From an uncultured SAR86 cluster bacterium (lineage in GTDB: Bacteria; Pseudomonadota; Gammaproteobacteria; Magnimaribacterales; Magnimaribacteraceae), in assembly GCA_902532015.1 (NCBI GenBank), contig CACAGI010000005.1, forward strand, positions 1-64,000: DNA of 64,000 nt, in the 5' to 3' direction. Both the position numbers and the translations under genes were made by a program. This document shows positions 1-8,805 of this stretch, piece by piece (position 1 is the stretch's first letter; the number at the start of each line of letters is the position of its first letter). The notes under the pieces were generated by a model. It did not search any database and was not told the origin of the DNA. It saw nothing but the letters and a program-made list of their open reading frames with translations.

Positions 1-627
1 TTGAGTGCAAAACTTGAAGTTGTAATTATTTCAGTTGATTATCGTCTTGCGCCAGAGTTTCCAATTCCAGCTCCACTAGACGATTGTTATTCTGCGCTGG
101 CTTGGTTCCATGAGAATTCTGAAAAACTTGGTGTTGATAGGGCCCGAATAGGTATAGGTGGAGAGAGCGCGGGAGGAGGTTTAGCAGCAGCACTTGCTAT
201 TAAGGCAAGAGATGAAGGTGATTATGAAATCTGTTGGCAGTCACTCACTTATCCCATGCTAGATGATAGAACTGGAACTGATGAAAACCCTGGTGACCCC
301 TTAGTTGGAGAATTTGTTTGGACTCGAGAATTTAATCAGTACGCCTGGAATTGTTACTTAGCTGATTCTGAAAGGGCAGCACCTCAGGTACCAGGTAGGC
401 TAGAAAAATATGAAGGGCTGCCCCCAACTTGGATGTTCACAGCAACTCTTGATCTTTTCAGAGACGAAAATATAGATTATGCCAAGCAGTTAATGAGTGC
501 AGGAGTAGCTTGTGATTTAGTTGTATATCCAGGAGCATGCCATGGCTTTCAACGGATAGAAACATCAGAGTTAGCCAAGCGATATCAAGAAGATTTTACT
601 TCAGCACTAAAAAGGGGATTGAAATAA
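1..627 (+). CDS. alpha/beta hydrolase (HSL-type esterase/lipase), 5'-truncated by window edge
   Basis: VDYRLAPEFPIPAPLDDCYSALAW and GESAGGGLAAALA nucleophile elbow, C-terminal YPGACHGF; upstream HGGG oxyanion motif lies outside the window. Confidence 0.85.
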   Translation: MSAKLEVVIISVDYRLAPEFPIPAPLDDCYSALAWFHENSEKLGVDRARIGIGGESAGGGLAAALAIKARDEGDYEICWQSLTYPMLDDRTGTDENPGDPLVGEFVWTREFNQYAWNCYLADSERAAPQVPGRLEKYEGLPPTWMFTATLDLFRDENIDYAKQLMSAGVACDLVVYPGACHGFQRIETSELAKRYQEDFTSALKRGLK

Positions 628-638
628 TAAAAATATTA

Positions 639-1739
639 TTAATTTTTGTAAGTCTTCAAGTCTTTTACTTCTTTACCTGAAATAAAATCATTAATGATTT
701 GAGCTAACTCAGGACCCACTTCTTCTTGAACAAAATGTCCAGCTCCTCCAAGCGTTATTATTGTTGGATTTGGTATGCGATTTACAAAATCATCTTTCAT
801 TCTTATTGTTATTCTTTCTTCGCCTCCAAACGCAACAAGAAAAGGCTTATCCCATTTTTCATAAACCTCTTGCCAATATCTTTCATTTTCTTTCAATTGT
901 GTTGGTATCAGATAAGGCCAAATATGCGCTCCTGATTTATATTTTCCTGAAGGGTAAGGAGCTTCATATGCTCTTTTTTCGTCTTCAGTAAGTTCCAAGC
1001 CTCCAAAATTCTCAATGATACCTACAATGTCCATGTCTTCAGAATAGTAAGAATGAGCAATCCACTTTTGAAACATTGAGATCCCTTGACTGGTAGTAGG
1101 GTTTTCTGATTTAAGTGCTTCTTTTGCGGATTTTTTTAGCTCTTCAAAAGTAATTGGTCCATTCCACCAAACCATGAACTTTATTAATTGCTGAGAGAAC
1201 CAAGCCCTTAAACCTTCTCCTGTAACCATACCTGTATTAGAAACTACAACTCTTGCAAATCTATCTGGCATTTCAGCAACCACCCTCAGTCCAACAAGTC
1301 CACCCCAATCTTGACCGAAGTGAGTTACATCTTGTAGATCTAATCTTAAAACAAGTTCTTTCATGACCTCTATATGATGTTTATAGCTATAGTCGTGCTT
1401 GGATACGAATTTATCTGACTTACCAAAACCAACCATATCAGGAACAATGACTCTATGTCCCGCTTCAGCAAACACAGGAATCATTTTTCTAAACAAATAA
1501 CTCCAGGTCGGTTCACCATGAAAAAGAATTATTGGACTTGCATCTTTTGGCCCTTCGTCGAGGTAATGAATCCTTAGTCCATCTATCTCCATATAGTTGG
1601 GTTGAAATGGATAATCTATTAAATTTTCAAATCTTTCATTAGGAGTTCTTAAAACTCCTTCCTTTATCTCATCAGCAAAAGATAAAACATTCGATAATGA
1701 GAGTGAAGTAATAATGAATATTTTGAAGATTGGGCCCAT
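639..1739 (-). CDS. haloalkane dehalogenase-like alpha/beta hydrolase with predicted signal peptide
   Basis: HGEPTWSYLFRKMIP, VIVPDMVGFGKSDK, HFGQDWGGLVGLR (Asp nucleophile), GGAGHFVQEE; hydrophobic N-terminus MGPIFKIFIITSLSLSNVLSFA. Confidence 0.82.
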   Translation of the reverse strand: MGPIFKIFIITSLSLSNVLSFADEIKEGVLRTPNERFENLIDYPFQPNYMEIDGLRIHYLDEGPKDASPIILFHGEPTWSYLFRKMIPVFAEAGHRVIVPDMVGFGKSDKFVSKHDYSYKHHIEVMKELVLRLDLQDVTHFGQDWGGLVGLRVVAEMPDRFARVVVSNTGMVTGEGLRAWFSQQLIKFMVWWNGPITFEELKKSAKEALKSENPTTSQGISMFQKWIAHSYYSEDMDIVGIIENFGGLELTEDEKRAYEAPYPSGKYKSGAHIWPYLIPTQLKENERYWQEVYEKWDKPFLVAFGGEERITIRMKDDFVNRIPNPTIITLGGAGHFVQEEVGPELAQIINDFISGKEVKDLKTYKN

Positions 1740-1742
1740 TAA

Positions 1743-3080
1743 CTAATCCATTCTATTGCTAATCGAAATTAAATCTCCTGGATTAAGTGAACCAACTGAA
1801 GCCTTTAATCTCAACATGGCGATGATGTACTCATATCTAGAACTAGCATAGTCTCTTTGTGCTTGAAAGAGCCTTTTTTGTGAATCCAGAAGGTCAACGG
1901 TATTCCTGCTTCCGACCTCATAACCTACTTGAGTTGCCTCTAAGGCTGATTCAGCTGAGGCAAGTGCTTGTTTTCTGGCAGTTACATTTGCAACTTGTGT
2001 TTGAACACCAAAGTGATTGGATCGAATATCTCTAATAGTAGATCTTTCAGTGTAGATAGTTTGTTCCTTTGCTCTATCATAATTTGCAAAGGCCTGTCTT
2101 CTTGCTGAGCTAATAGATCCACCAGCGTATAAAGGAAGATTAAATTGAATAGCGTATTGTCTAGTATCTTGCTCTATTCCAAATAATGGATTTTGTATGA
2201 AACCACCGAATTTTCCTTGTTTAGAAGTGCTTTTTGTAACTCTACCTACAATATCTATTTGGGGAAGATGGTTTGAAGTTGATGCTCTTGCACTATGTTT
2301 TGCTGCATCTCTTTGGAACTTTGCTGACTTTAATTGTAAGTTATTTTTTAGTCCTAACATTACCCAACTATCTCTATCAAGAGGATCTGGCATAGAAATT
2401 TCGAAGTTTTCTTGCAAAGGAGACAATAAAGTAACTTCTTTCCCAACTATAGAAGTTAATGCTTCTCTAGCAGAGTCTAATTGAGCCTCTCTTGATATTC
2501 TCGAAACTACAGTTAAGTCATAGGCTGCCTGAGTCTCTTGAACTTCTGTTATTGCTGCCAATCCAACTTCAAATCTTTTTTTAGCAAGATCTTTTTGTCT
2601 CCCTATAGCTTTTTCTTCTGCACGAGCTGCATTTAAACTATCAATAGAATTAAGAACATTGAAATAAGCTGAAGCTACTCTAATCATAGTTTCTTGCTGT
2701 TGATAAGCAAATTCGGCTTCAGCACTTTCAGTCAATGATTTCCCTCTTTTAAATTGAAACCATTTATCCATTCTAAAGATAGGTTGAGATAGCCTGCCTG
2801 AGTAATTGTTAGAATTGTATTGATCTATAATTTGATCTAAAACTCTATATTCATTCCAATTGGTGCTACCTGAAACGCTCAGAGTAGGCAGCAGGCCAGC
2901 TCTTCCCTGAACTTTATTTTCTTTTCCAGCCCTATAAGAAGCTTCTGCAGCTTTTAAGAGAGGATCATTTTTAAGTGCTAGTTCGTAAACTTCTTCAAGA
3001 TTTTCACCTTTCACAAAATTAGAAATGAAAGAGATAGATAAAGAAAAAATTAAGAATTTCGTAAGATTTCTATAGTTCAT
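1743..3080 (-). CDS. tolC: TolC family outer membrane efflux protein
   Basis: Signal peptide; LEEVYELALKNDPLLKAAEASYRAGKE, NTVDLLDSQKRLFQAQRDYASSRYEYI repeat typical of TolC. Confidence 0.88.
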   Translation of the reverse strand: MNYRNLTKFLIFSLSISFISNFVKGENLEEVYELALKNDPLLKAAEASYRAGKENKVQGRAGLLPTLSVSGSTNWNEYRVLDQIIDQYNSNNYSGRLSQPIFRMDKWFQFKRGKSLTESAEAEFAYQQQETMIRVASAYFNVLNSIDSLNAARAEEKAIGRQKDLAKKRFEVGLAAITEVQETQAAYDLTVVSRISREAQLDSAREALTSIVGKEVTLLSPLQENFEISMPDPLDRDSWVMLGLKNNLQLKSAKFQRDAAKHSARASTSNHLPQIDIVGRVTKSTSKQGKFGGFIQNPLFGIEQDTRQYAIQFNLPLYAGGSISSARRQAFANYDRAKEQTIYTERSTIRDIRSNHFGVQTQVANVTARKQALASAESALEATQVGYEVGSRNTVDLLDSQKRLFQAQRDYASSRYEYIIAMLRLKASVGSLNPGDLISISNRMD

Positions 3081-3093
3081 AACAAAATACCTT

Positions 3094-3121
3094 TAGGTGT
3101 ATTACTATACTATAACACCTA
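3094..3121. promoter_or_regulatory. 7-bp inverted repeat TAGGTGT-N14-ACACCTA just upstream of tolC
   Basis: Direct reading; lies 13 nt upstream of the tolC ATG in the tolC/peroxiredoxin divergent region. Confidence 0.45.
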
Positions 3122-3198
3122 TTTTAAACTCTCCAAAATATTATTTGTTAACGTGCTAAAGTATTTCTATACTTACTTTAAAATTTGAGGATAAAAAT

Positions 3199-3681
3199 AT
3201 GACTATACAAGTTGGAGATACGTTACCTGCAATTAATTTAACAACTATGACAGCAGAAGGTCCTAAACCTATGGGAATTAATGAATTATGTTCTGGAAAA
3301 AAGGTTGTTCTTTTTGCTGTACCTGGAGCATTTACGCCAACCTGCAGCGTTCAGCACTTACCAGGGTTCATAGAGAATAGCCAAGCGATTAAAGACAAAG
3401 GTGTCGATGTTGTCGCTTGTATTTCCGTAAATGATCCATTCGTAATGAGTGCTTGGAGTAAAGATAGAGGAGTTGGAGAAAATGTAATGATGCTTTCTGA
3501 TGGTAATTGTGAGTTTACTTCAGCAATAGGCTTAGAAATGGATGGGAGTGGCTTTGGTTTAGGAACTAGGTCCCAAAGATATGCAATGGTTGTTGAGGAC
3601 GGAGTAGTTTCTGAACTTCAAGTTGAGGCAGGCCCAGGTTTAGATGTTAGTTCTGCAGAATCTATTTTAGAAACTCTTTAA
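3199..3681 (+). CDS. peroxiredoxin (Prx5/AhpC-TSA family)
   Basis: VPGAFTPTCSVQHLPGF active-site motif, SVNDPFVMSAW, LGTRSQRYAMVVEDG. Confidence 0.92.
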   Translation: MTIQVGDTLPAINLTTMTAEGPKPMGINELCSGKKVVLFAVPGAFTPTCSVQHLPGFIENSQAIKDKGVDVVACISVNDPFVMSAWSKDRGVGENVMMLSDGNCEFTSAIGLEMDGSGFGLGTRSQRYAMVVEDGVVSELQVEAGPGLDVSSAESILETL

Positions 3682-3682
3682 T

Positions 3683-4921
3683 ATGGCAAAACCTATATTT
3701 GACATAGGTCAAATTTGTGAATTAGATAAGTGGGAAACCTTTATCGATGGGCAGCCTTTCGACACCTTTAAGAAACTCAGAAAGGAAGCACCTATTTATT
3801 GGCACGAAGAAAGCCTTGAATTCGAACCAGGGTTTTGGGCTTTAACTAAACATGAAGACATAATTAAAGTATCTAAAGACCCATTAACCTTTTCTTCAGC
3901 AGTAGGAGGCCATCTCATGACCATGGGTGACCCAGAAATAGTAGATCCTGCTGCTGTAGCTGCAATCATTGGAAATATGATTGGTATGGACCCACCTGAT
4001 CATCAAATATACAGAAAAATGGTAGCACCAAGTTTTACTCCTAAGGCCATTAGGAGTTTAGAAAGTGATATGAGGTTAAAAGTTAGGGAGCTGCTAGATA
4101 ACGTTTCTGATAAAGGAGAATTTAATTTCGTAACAGAAATATCTGAACAACTTCCTTTATGGGTTTTATGTGAAATGATGGGAATTGCAGAATCTGAAAG
4201 ACCAAAAATTAGGGACTTAGTTAATAATTTGACTGATGCTTCTATAAATGCTGATCCAGATAAATCGATGCAAGTTTGGTTTAATTATATGGAACTCTTC
4301 AAGATGGGTAGGGACATGATTGAAGAAAGAAGAAAGAATCCAACAGATGACTTAATGAGCGTAGTAGCGAATACAAAAGTAGAAGGCGGAGAATTGCCAC
4401 CTGAGCTTTTAGATGGGTTTTTCTTATTGATGGTTATCGCAGGCAATGAAACAACCAGAAATACTATAACTGGGGGATTGATGGCCTTGACAGAAAACCC
4501 CGAAGAAAGAGAAAAACTGATTAAAGATCCTTCTTTGATAGCTAATGCTACTGATGAGATGTTGAGATGGGTTACATCTGTAATTTATTTCAGAAGGACA
4601 GCAACTAAAGATACACAAATACGAGGTCAAGACATCCAAAAGGGAGACAAGGTTGTTATGTGGTATGGTTCTGCTAATCGAGATGAAGAAGTTTTCGAAG
4701 ATGGACATCTTTTTCAAGTTGATCGACCTAATGCAAAAAAGCACCTTGCATTTGGTGCGGGTGAACATCTTTGTTTAGGAAATAGACTAGGGCATATGCA
4801 AATAAGAATCTTATTTGAAGAATTATTGCAACGTTATCCTAATATGCACTCTACTTCTGCCCCGGTAAGGGTGCCTTCTAACTTCCTAGCGGGCATTTCT
4901 GATTTGAAAGTGAGCATTTAA
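3683..4921 (+). CDS. cytochrome P450
   Basis: I-helix AGNETTRN, heme-binding FGAGEHLCLGNRLG, K-helix EMLRW. Confidence 0.95.
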   Translation: MAKPIFDIGQICELDKWETFIDGQPFDTFKKLRKEAPIYWHEESLEFEPGFWALTKHEDIIKVSKDPLTFSSAVGGHLMTMGDPEIVDPAAVAAIIGNMIGMDPPDHQIYRKMVAPSFTPKAIRSLESDMRLKVRELLDNVSDKGEFNFVTEISEQLPLWVLCEMMGIAESERPKIRDLVNNLTDASINADPDKSMQVWFNYMELFKMGRDMIEERRKNPTDDLMSVVANTKVEGGELPPELLDGFFLLMVIAGNETTRNTITGGLMALTENPEEREKLIKDPSLIANATDEMLRWVTSVIYFRRTATKDTQIRGQDIQKGDKVVMWYGSANRDEEVFEDGHLFQVDRPNAKKHLAFGAGEHLCLGNRLGHMQIRILFEELLQRYPNMHSTSAPVRVPSNFLAGISDLKVSI

Positions 4922-6016
4922 ATGATCACAAAAGGGGATGATTATCCCATACATCAATTGCCAATACCTATTTCTGAAGTAGGAACTGAAAGAAATTTTT
5001 ATGACCGGTACTTTTTTAATGGTTATAACGAAAATGGAAGTATATTTTTTGCTACTGCTCTATGCGTTTACCCAAACCTTAATTTAATAGACGGAAGCTT
5101 CGTGCTTGTTATTGATGGAACGCAACATAATTTTAGATATTCAGATATCTTAAACCAAGAGAGATTAGATACCTCAGTTGGATCACTTAAAGTTGTGGTA
5201 ATTGAGCCTCTTAAGGAATTAAGAATAGAAGTTGATGACAAAGAAAAGGGTATTCGAGTTGAATTAAATTTCTCTGGTAGATTTGAACCTATGCAAGAAC
5301 CCAGGATGACAATGAAAAGTGGCCCACGAACCACCATGGACTCCACCAGAATGACCCAACATGGACTCTGGAAAGGACAAATATCATTTAAAGATAGAGA
5401 AATTGATGTATCAGAACAAGAATATAAAGGCTCTAGAGATAGGTCCTGGGGCGTAAGACCTGTTGGTCTTCCCGATAGCCAAATGTTACCTCCATTGCAA
5501 ATTCCACAATTCTACTGGTTATGGGCACCTGCAAACTTCGATAATTGCACTTCGCATTTGTATTTTGTTGACGATTTATTAGGGAATCCAACCCATTCTC
5601 ATTGCGTCATTCAGAAAAATGCAAAAGCAAATATTTTGAATAATTTAAAGAAAGAAATTAGTTATAAAGAAGGAACACGAAGAATTGAAGAAGCTAGATT
5701 CACTGCCGAAACTCAAGATGGATCAGAAATCTCATGGATTTTAGAACCAAAATATCATATTTATATGTGTGGTTTGGGCTATATGCATCCAGAATGGGGC
5801 CATGGACACTTTAAGGGCGAAAACCAATCAACTTATGATTCATATGATTTAAATGAGGACATGCATGATCCTCCTTTCCTTCATATTCAAGCAATTTGTG
5901 ACTTCACCTTAAAAGATAAGAATGAAACTAAGAAGGGCTTGGGTGTGCTAGAAGAATTATTGATAGGACCTCACGCACCTAGTGGTTTTAAGGAGTTACT
6001 GGATGGCTATAAATAA
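4922..6016 (+). CDS. conserved hypothetical protein, possibly DUF7064/7065 or CrtC/AttH lipocalin-like
   Basis: GSRDRSWGVRPVG motif; beta-rich; 1-nt spacing after the P450 gene. Confidence 0.5.
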   Translation: MITKGDDYPIHQLPIPISEVGTERNFYDRYFFNGYNENGSIFFATALCVYPNLNLIDGSFVLVIDGTQHNFRYSDILNQERLDTSVGSLKVVVIEPLKELRIEVDDKEKGIRVELNFSGRFEPMQEPRMTMKSGPRTTMDSTRMTQHGLWKGQISFKDREIDVSEQEYKGSRDRSWGVRPVGLPDSQMLPPLQIPQFYWLWAPANFDNCTSHLYFVDDLLGNPTHSHCVIQKNAKANILNNLKKEISYKEGTRRIEEARFTAETQDGSEISWILEPKYHIYMCGLGYMHPEWGHGHFKGENQSTYDSYDLNEDMHDPPFLHIQAICDFTLKDKNETKKGLGVLEELLIGPHAPSGFKELLDGYK

Positions 6017-6018
6017 GT

Positions 6019-7029
6019 ATGGAATCTAATAAAGATCTATCTAATAAATTTATTGCTTATTATTCGTCTTTAGTTGGTAAGGAAATCTCATTGTTATCTT
6101 TTGAGAGAATCTTTGGAGGCGCTAGCAGAGAAACTTACAAAATCCATATTAAAGATCAGTCGAATTTGCAAGAGAAACTGATTTTACGAAGAACTCAGAA
6201 AAGCTCTTTAATTGAAACTTCTCAATCCACAGAGTACCTAGCTTATTCTGCTTATCAAGAAACATCCGTCCCAGTTCCTTTAATGATAGATATCAATGAA
6301 GACCAAGAAATTCTAGGAGCACCATTTATGTTAATGCAGCAGTTAGACGGAGTTGCTGCAAGTCCCTTTACTCCTGATGTGTATTCACCGAATGAACAAA
6401 AATTAGGTGAACAGTTTTGGTCAATCTTAGGAGAGATTGCAAAAAAAGATATAGAAGATGATTTTATCAATCAATTTGACAATACCGGTAACCCCTGTTG
6501 GAAACAGGAATTGGACAAATGGATTGCTGTCATAAGGGAGGATTCAATATCTGTTGAACCAATATTAGAAGCAGGGATAAGAAAACTATATGAAAACGAA
6601 CCTAAAGAATCAAAAAAGAAGAGTTTAGTTCATGGTGATTACAGAAATGGCAATTTTCTTTTTATGGAAGACAGGATAACCGGAATACTTGATTGGGAGA
6701 TGGCACATATAGGAGACCCTCTTGAAGACTTAGCTTGGGCCTTATCTCCTATTTGGAGCTGGCAAGATCAAGGAAAACCAGCTTATATGATAGCCAGACA
6801 GGAAGCTTTATCTATATGGGAAAAAGTAAGTGGTTTAACTATCGATGAAAATGACCTGAAATGGTGGGAACTATTTGCATGTGTAAAAGGAATGGCAATA
6901 TGGATTTCGGCAGGTAATGAGTTTAAGACTGGAAAAAACATTGATCCAATTAATCTCTTTTCTCCATGGATTCCAGGAGATATACATTTAGAGATTATTC
7001 TTAATATCTTAGATGAGGATTTAAATTGA
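6019..7029 (+). CDS. phosphotransferase family protein (APH/ACAD10-like kinase)
   Basis: LVHGDYRNGNFLF catalytic loop, ITGILDWEMAHIGDPLEDLAW. Confidence 0.9.
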   Translation: MESNKDLSNKFIAYYSSLVGKEISLLSFERIFGGASRETYKIHIKDQSNLQEKLILRRTQKSSLIETSQSTEYLAYSAYQETSVPVPLMIDINEDQEILGAPFMLMQQLDGVAASPFTPDVYSPNEQKLGEQFWSILGEIAKKDIEDDFINQFDNTGNPCWKQELDKWIAVIREDSISVEPILEAGIRKLYENEPKESKKKSLVHGDYRNGNFLFMEDRITGILDWEMAHIGDPLEDLAWALSPIWSWQDQGKPAYMIARQEALSIWEKVSGLTIDENDLKWWELFACVKGMAIWISAGNEFKTGKNIDPINLFSPWIPGDIHLEIILNILDEDLN

Positions 7030-7475
7030 AACCTGAAATCAATATAGCTCTTATGAATGCAGCCCAGGAAATCCTATCAAGGTTTTCACCTATGATCGAG
7101 GATGAATACGAACAATCAAGATTAAATTCTTGGGGAGCTCTAATTTTAATTTCTGCAATGAAATTTAACCAATCCTACTCTTCGTTAGTTGAAGAAAACA
7201 AGAGTATGATCAGCTGGTTAACAAAAACAAAAAAGAACTACAGCAAGGAATTATCTGCTGAAATTGATAATGTTGTTGTAAAAGAGAATGTTGAACAAAA
7301 TATTTTAGATGAATATAACCAGTCCCTAAGAAGAATACTAATTAAAGCTCATATAGAAATAGATTTATTAGATGATGTTAAAAATAAAAGAGCTTGTCTT
7401 CAATTATTACGAAAAATGCATAGCCATAGGAAGGTTAGTGATCTTATAGGTATGCTTCAACAAGCAGATTCCTAA
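7026..7475 (+). CDS. small helical hypothetical protein (possible DUF6285-like partner of the APH kinase)
   Basis: Overlaps the kinase stop by 4 nt (7026-7029); no catalytic motif recognised. Confidence 0.55.
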   Translation: MKPEINIALMNAAQEILSRFSPMIEDEYEQSRLNSWGALILISAMKFNQSYSSLVEENKSMISWLTKTKKNYSKELSAEIDNVVVKENVEQNILDEYNQSLRRILIKAHIEIDLLDDVKNKRACLQLLRKMHSHRKVSDLIGMLQQADS

Positions 7476-7579
7476 CTACTCCACTGAATGAAACTCACAA
7501 ATGTGTAAGCTCCAAAGAAGAATGGTGCTAGGTAAATAGTTGGTAATGCTTTTTGGTAAAGTTTATTAATTTTTTTCAT
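7472..7579 (-). CDS. candidate 35-aa membrane peptide MKKINKLYQKALPTIYLAPFFFGAYTFVSFIQWSS
   Basis: Complete ATG-to-TAG frame read by hand; basic N-terminus then hydrophobic core; promoter-like TTTACA-N18-TATACA upstream on minus strand; no clear Shine-Dalgarno. Confidence 0.4.
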   Translation of the reverse strand: MKKINKLYQKALPTIYLAPFFFGAYTFVSFIQWSS

Positions 7580-7633
7580 TTGAATAATTGTTTATTAAAA
7601 TACGATGTCCACTATATCATCTAAATCTATATA

Positions 7634-7663
7634 TGTATATAAATATTGTGAATATATTGTAAA
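7634..7663 (-). promoter_or_regulatory. sigma70-like promoter candidate for the 7472..7579 small ORF
   Basis: On the minus strand TTTACA (7663-7658), 18-nt spacer, TATACA (7639-7634). Confidence 0.3.
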
Positions 7664-7665
7664 GA

Positions 7666-7685
7666 CCAAGTAAAACTTGGATTTT
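7666..7685 (+). terminator. weak hairpin CCAAG-TAAAA-CTTGG followed by ATTTT
   Basis: 5-bp stem (7666-7670/7676-7680), short T tract. Confidence 0.35.
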
Positions 7686-8735
7686 CTAGAGTTCTTTTAT
7701 GTTTATTTTGGCAATTGCTATTCCGTTCTCACCTCTTACAGCGTAAAGCAAATAGATTTTTTCTCCTTCAACAAAAATAGCCGGGTCTCTTAATTGATTA
7801 ACGGGCGTGTTGATTGCACTAGCAGTTGATTCATATAACGGTAAATTTGAACCTTCCCAATCTTCTTCAGGACGTAGGACTTCTATTTTTTCAGAGGCTT
7901 TCCATAGAATTGCTGGTTTTTTTAGGTTAACTTTTGACATGAAAATTCGTTCAGGCTTATCTCCCTTTCGTGTATAAAATATAAGTAATTGATCTTTGTG
8001 CACCAATACTGCTGAATGCCTGACACTATCTTCTAGTATTTGATTGACTGGAGTATAGTCCCCTATATCCCCATTATTTTTATAAATGACGCCAGGCATT
8101 GAAATTGCGTAGTCATTTTTTTTATACGTAAATTTTCTAAAGTAAGGCCATCCAACTATTTTCTCCTTAACAGTAAAATCTAATCCGTTATTAGATGTAG
8201 CAACTCTAGTTTTCTGTAAACCAAACTCATCAAGTCCGTGAAAATACATTACCAGTCTTTGATTGACATCATCAACGTGAACATCAGGCGAAGCTATATG
8301 CGGAATCGTAAGATCATCAATCTTTTTTGGTATATAAGGCAAAAGATCTGGATGTGCTTTCCTTTGTCCAAGTGTTTCAAGATCAAAATCTTTTGGGATT
8401 GCAGGCTTTTCCTGGAGAAAAAAGGAATTTTCTAGTAATAACGTTCCTCCTGGTTTGATTTGCCAAGGACCTTTTAAAGTATTTGAATAGGCTAGTTTAA
8501 TCCGATCACCTTTATGATCTGCAAAATATAAATAATATTTACCTAACGGATCTTTTATCCATGCAGGTACTTTTATTAAAGATGGACCTTGGACATTCGT
8601 TCCTATTTCCTTACTAAGAAGTGGAGGAATAATTAAACCGTTTTCAAATCTCTGAACTTCTATTTTCACTTCTGTTATGGTTCTATCGCAACTTAATAAT
8701 AGAACTATAAGTAGGACAATTATCAATTTCTTCAT
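7686..8735 (-). CDS. lipoprotein with five-bladed beta-propeller/GH43-like repeats
   Basis: Lipobox-like LLLSC; repeated propeller-like segments WIKDPLGKYYLYFADHKGDRIKLAYSNTLKGPW, HIASPDVHVDDVNQRLVMYFHG, QLRDPAIFVEGEKIYLLYA. Confidence 0.6.
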   Translation of the reverse strand: MKKLIIVLLIVLLLSCDRTITEVKIEVQRFENGLIIPPLLSKEIGTNVQGPSLIKVPAWIKDPLGKYYLYFADHKGDRIKLAYSNTLKGPWQIKPGGTLLLENSFFLQEKPAIPKDFDLETLGQRKAHPDLLPYIPKKIDDLTIPHIASPDVHVDDVNQRLVMYFHGLDEFGLQKTRVATSNNGLDFTVKEKIVGWPYFRKFTYKKNDYAISMPGVIYKNNGDIGDYTPVNQILEDSVRHSAVLVHKDQLLIFYTRKGDKPERIFMSKVNLKKPAILWKASEKIEVLRPEEDWEGSNLPLYESTASAINTPVNQLRDPAIFVEGEKIYLLYAVRGENGIAIAKINIKEL

Positions 8736-8805
8736 TTTGGAACATAATTTTTTATTTCTATTTGTCTAACTTTTTTTCCAACAAGGTATAATAAGCTAAA
8801 ACTCA

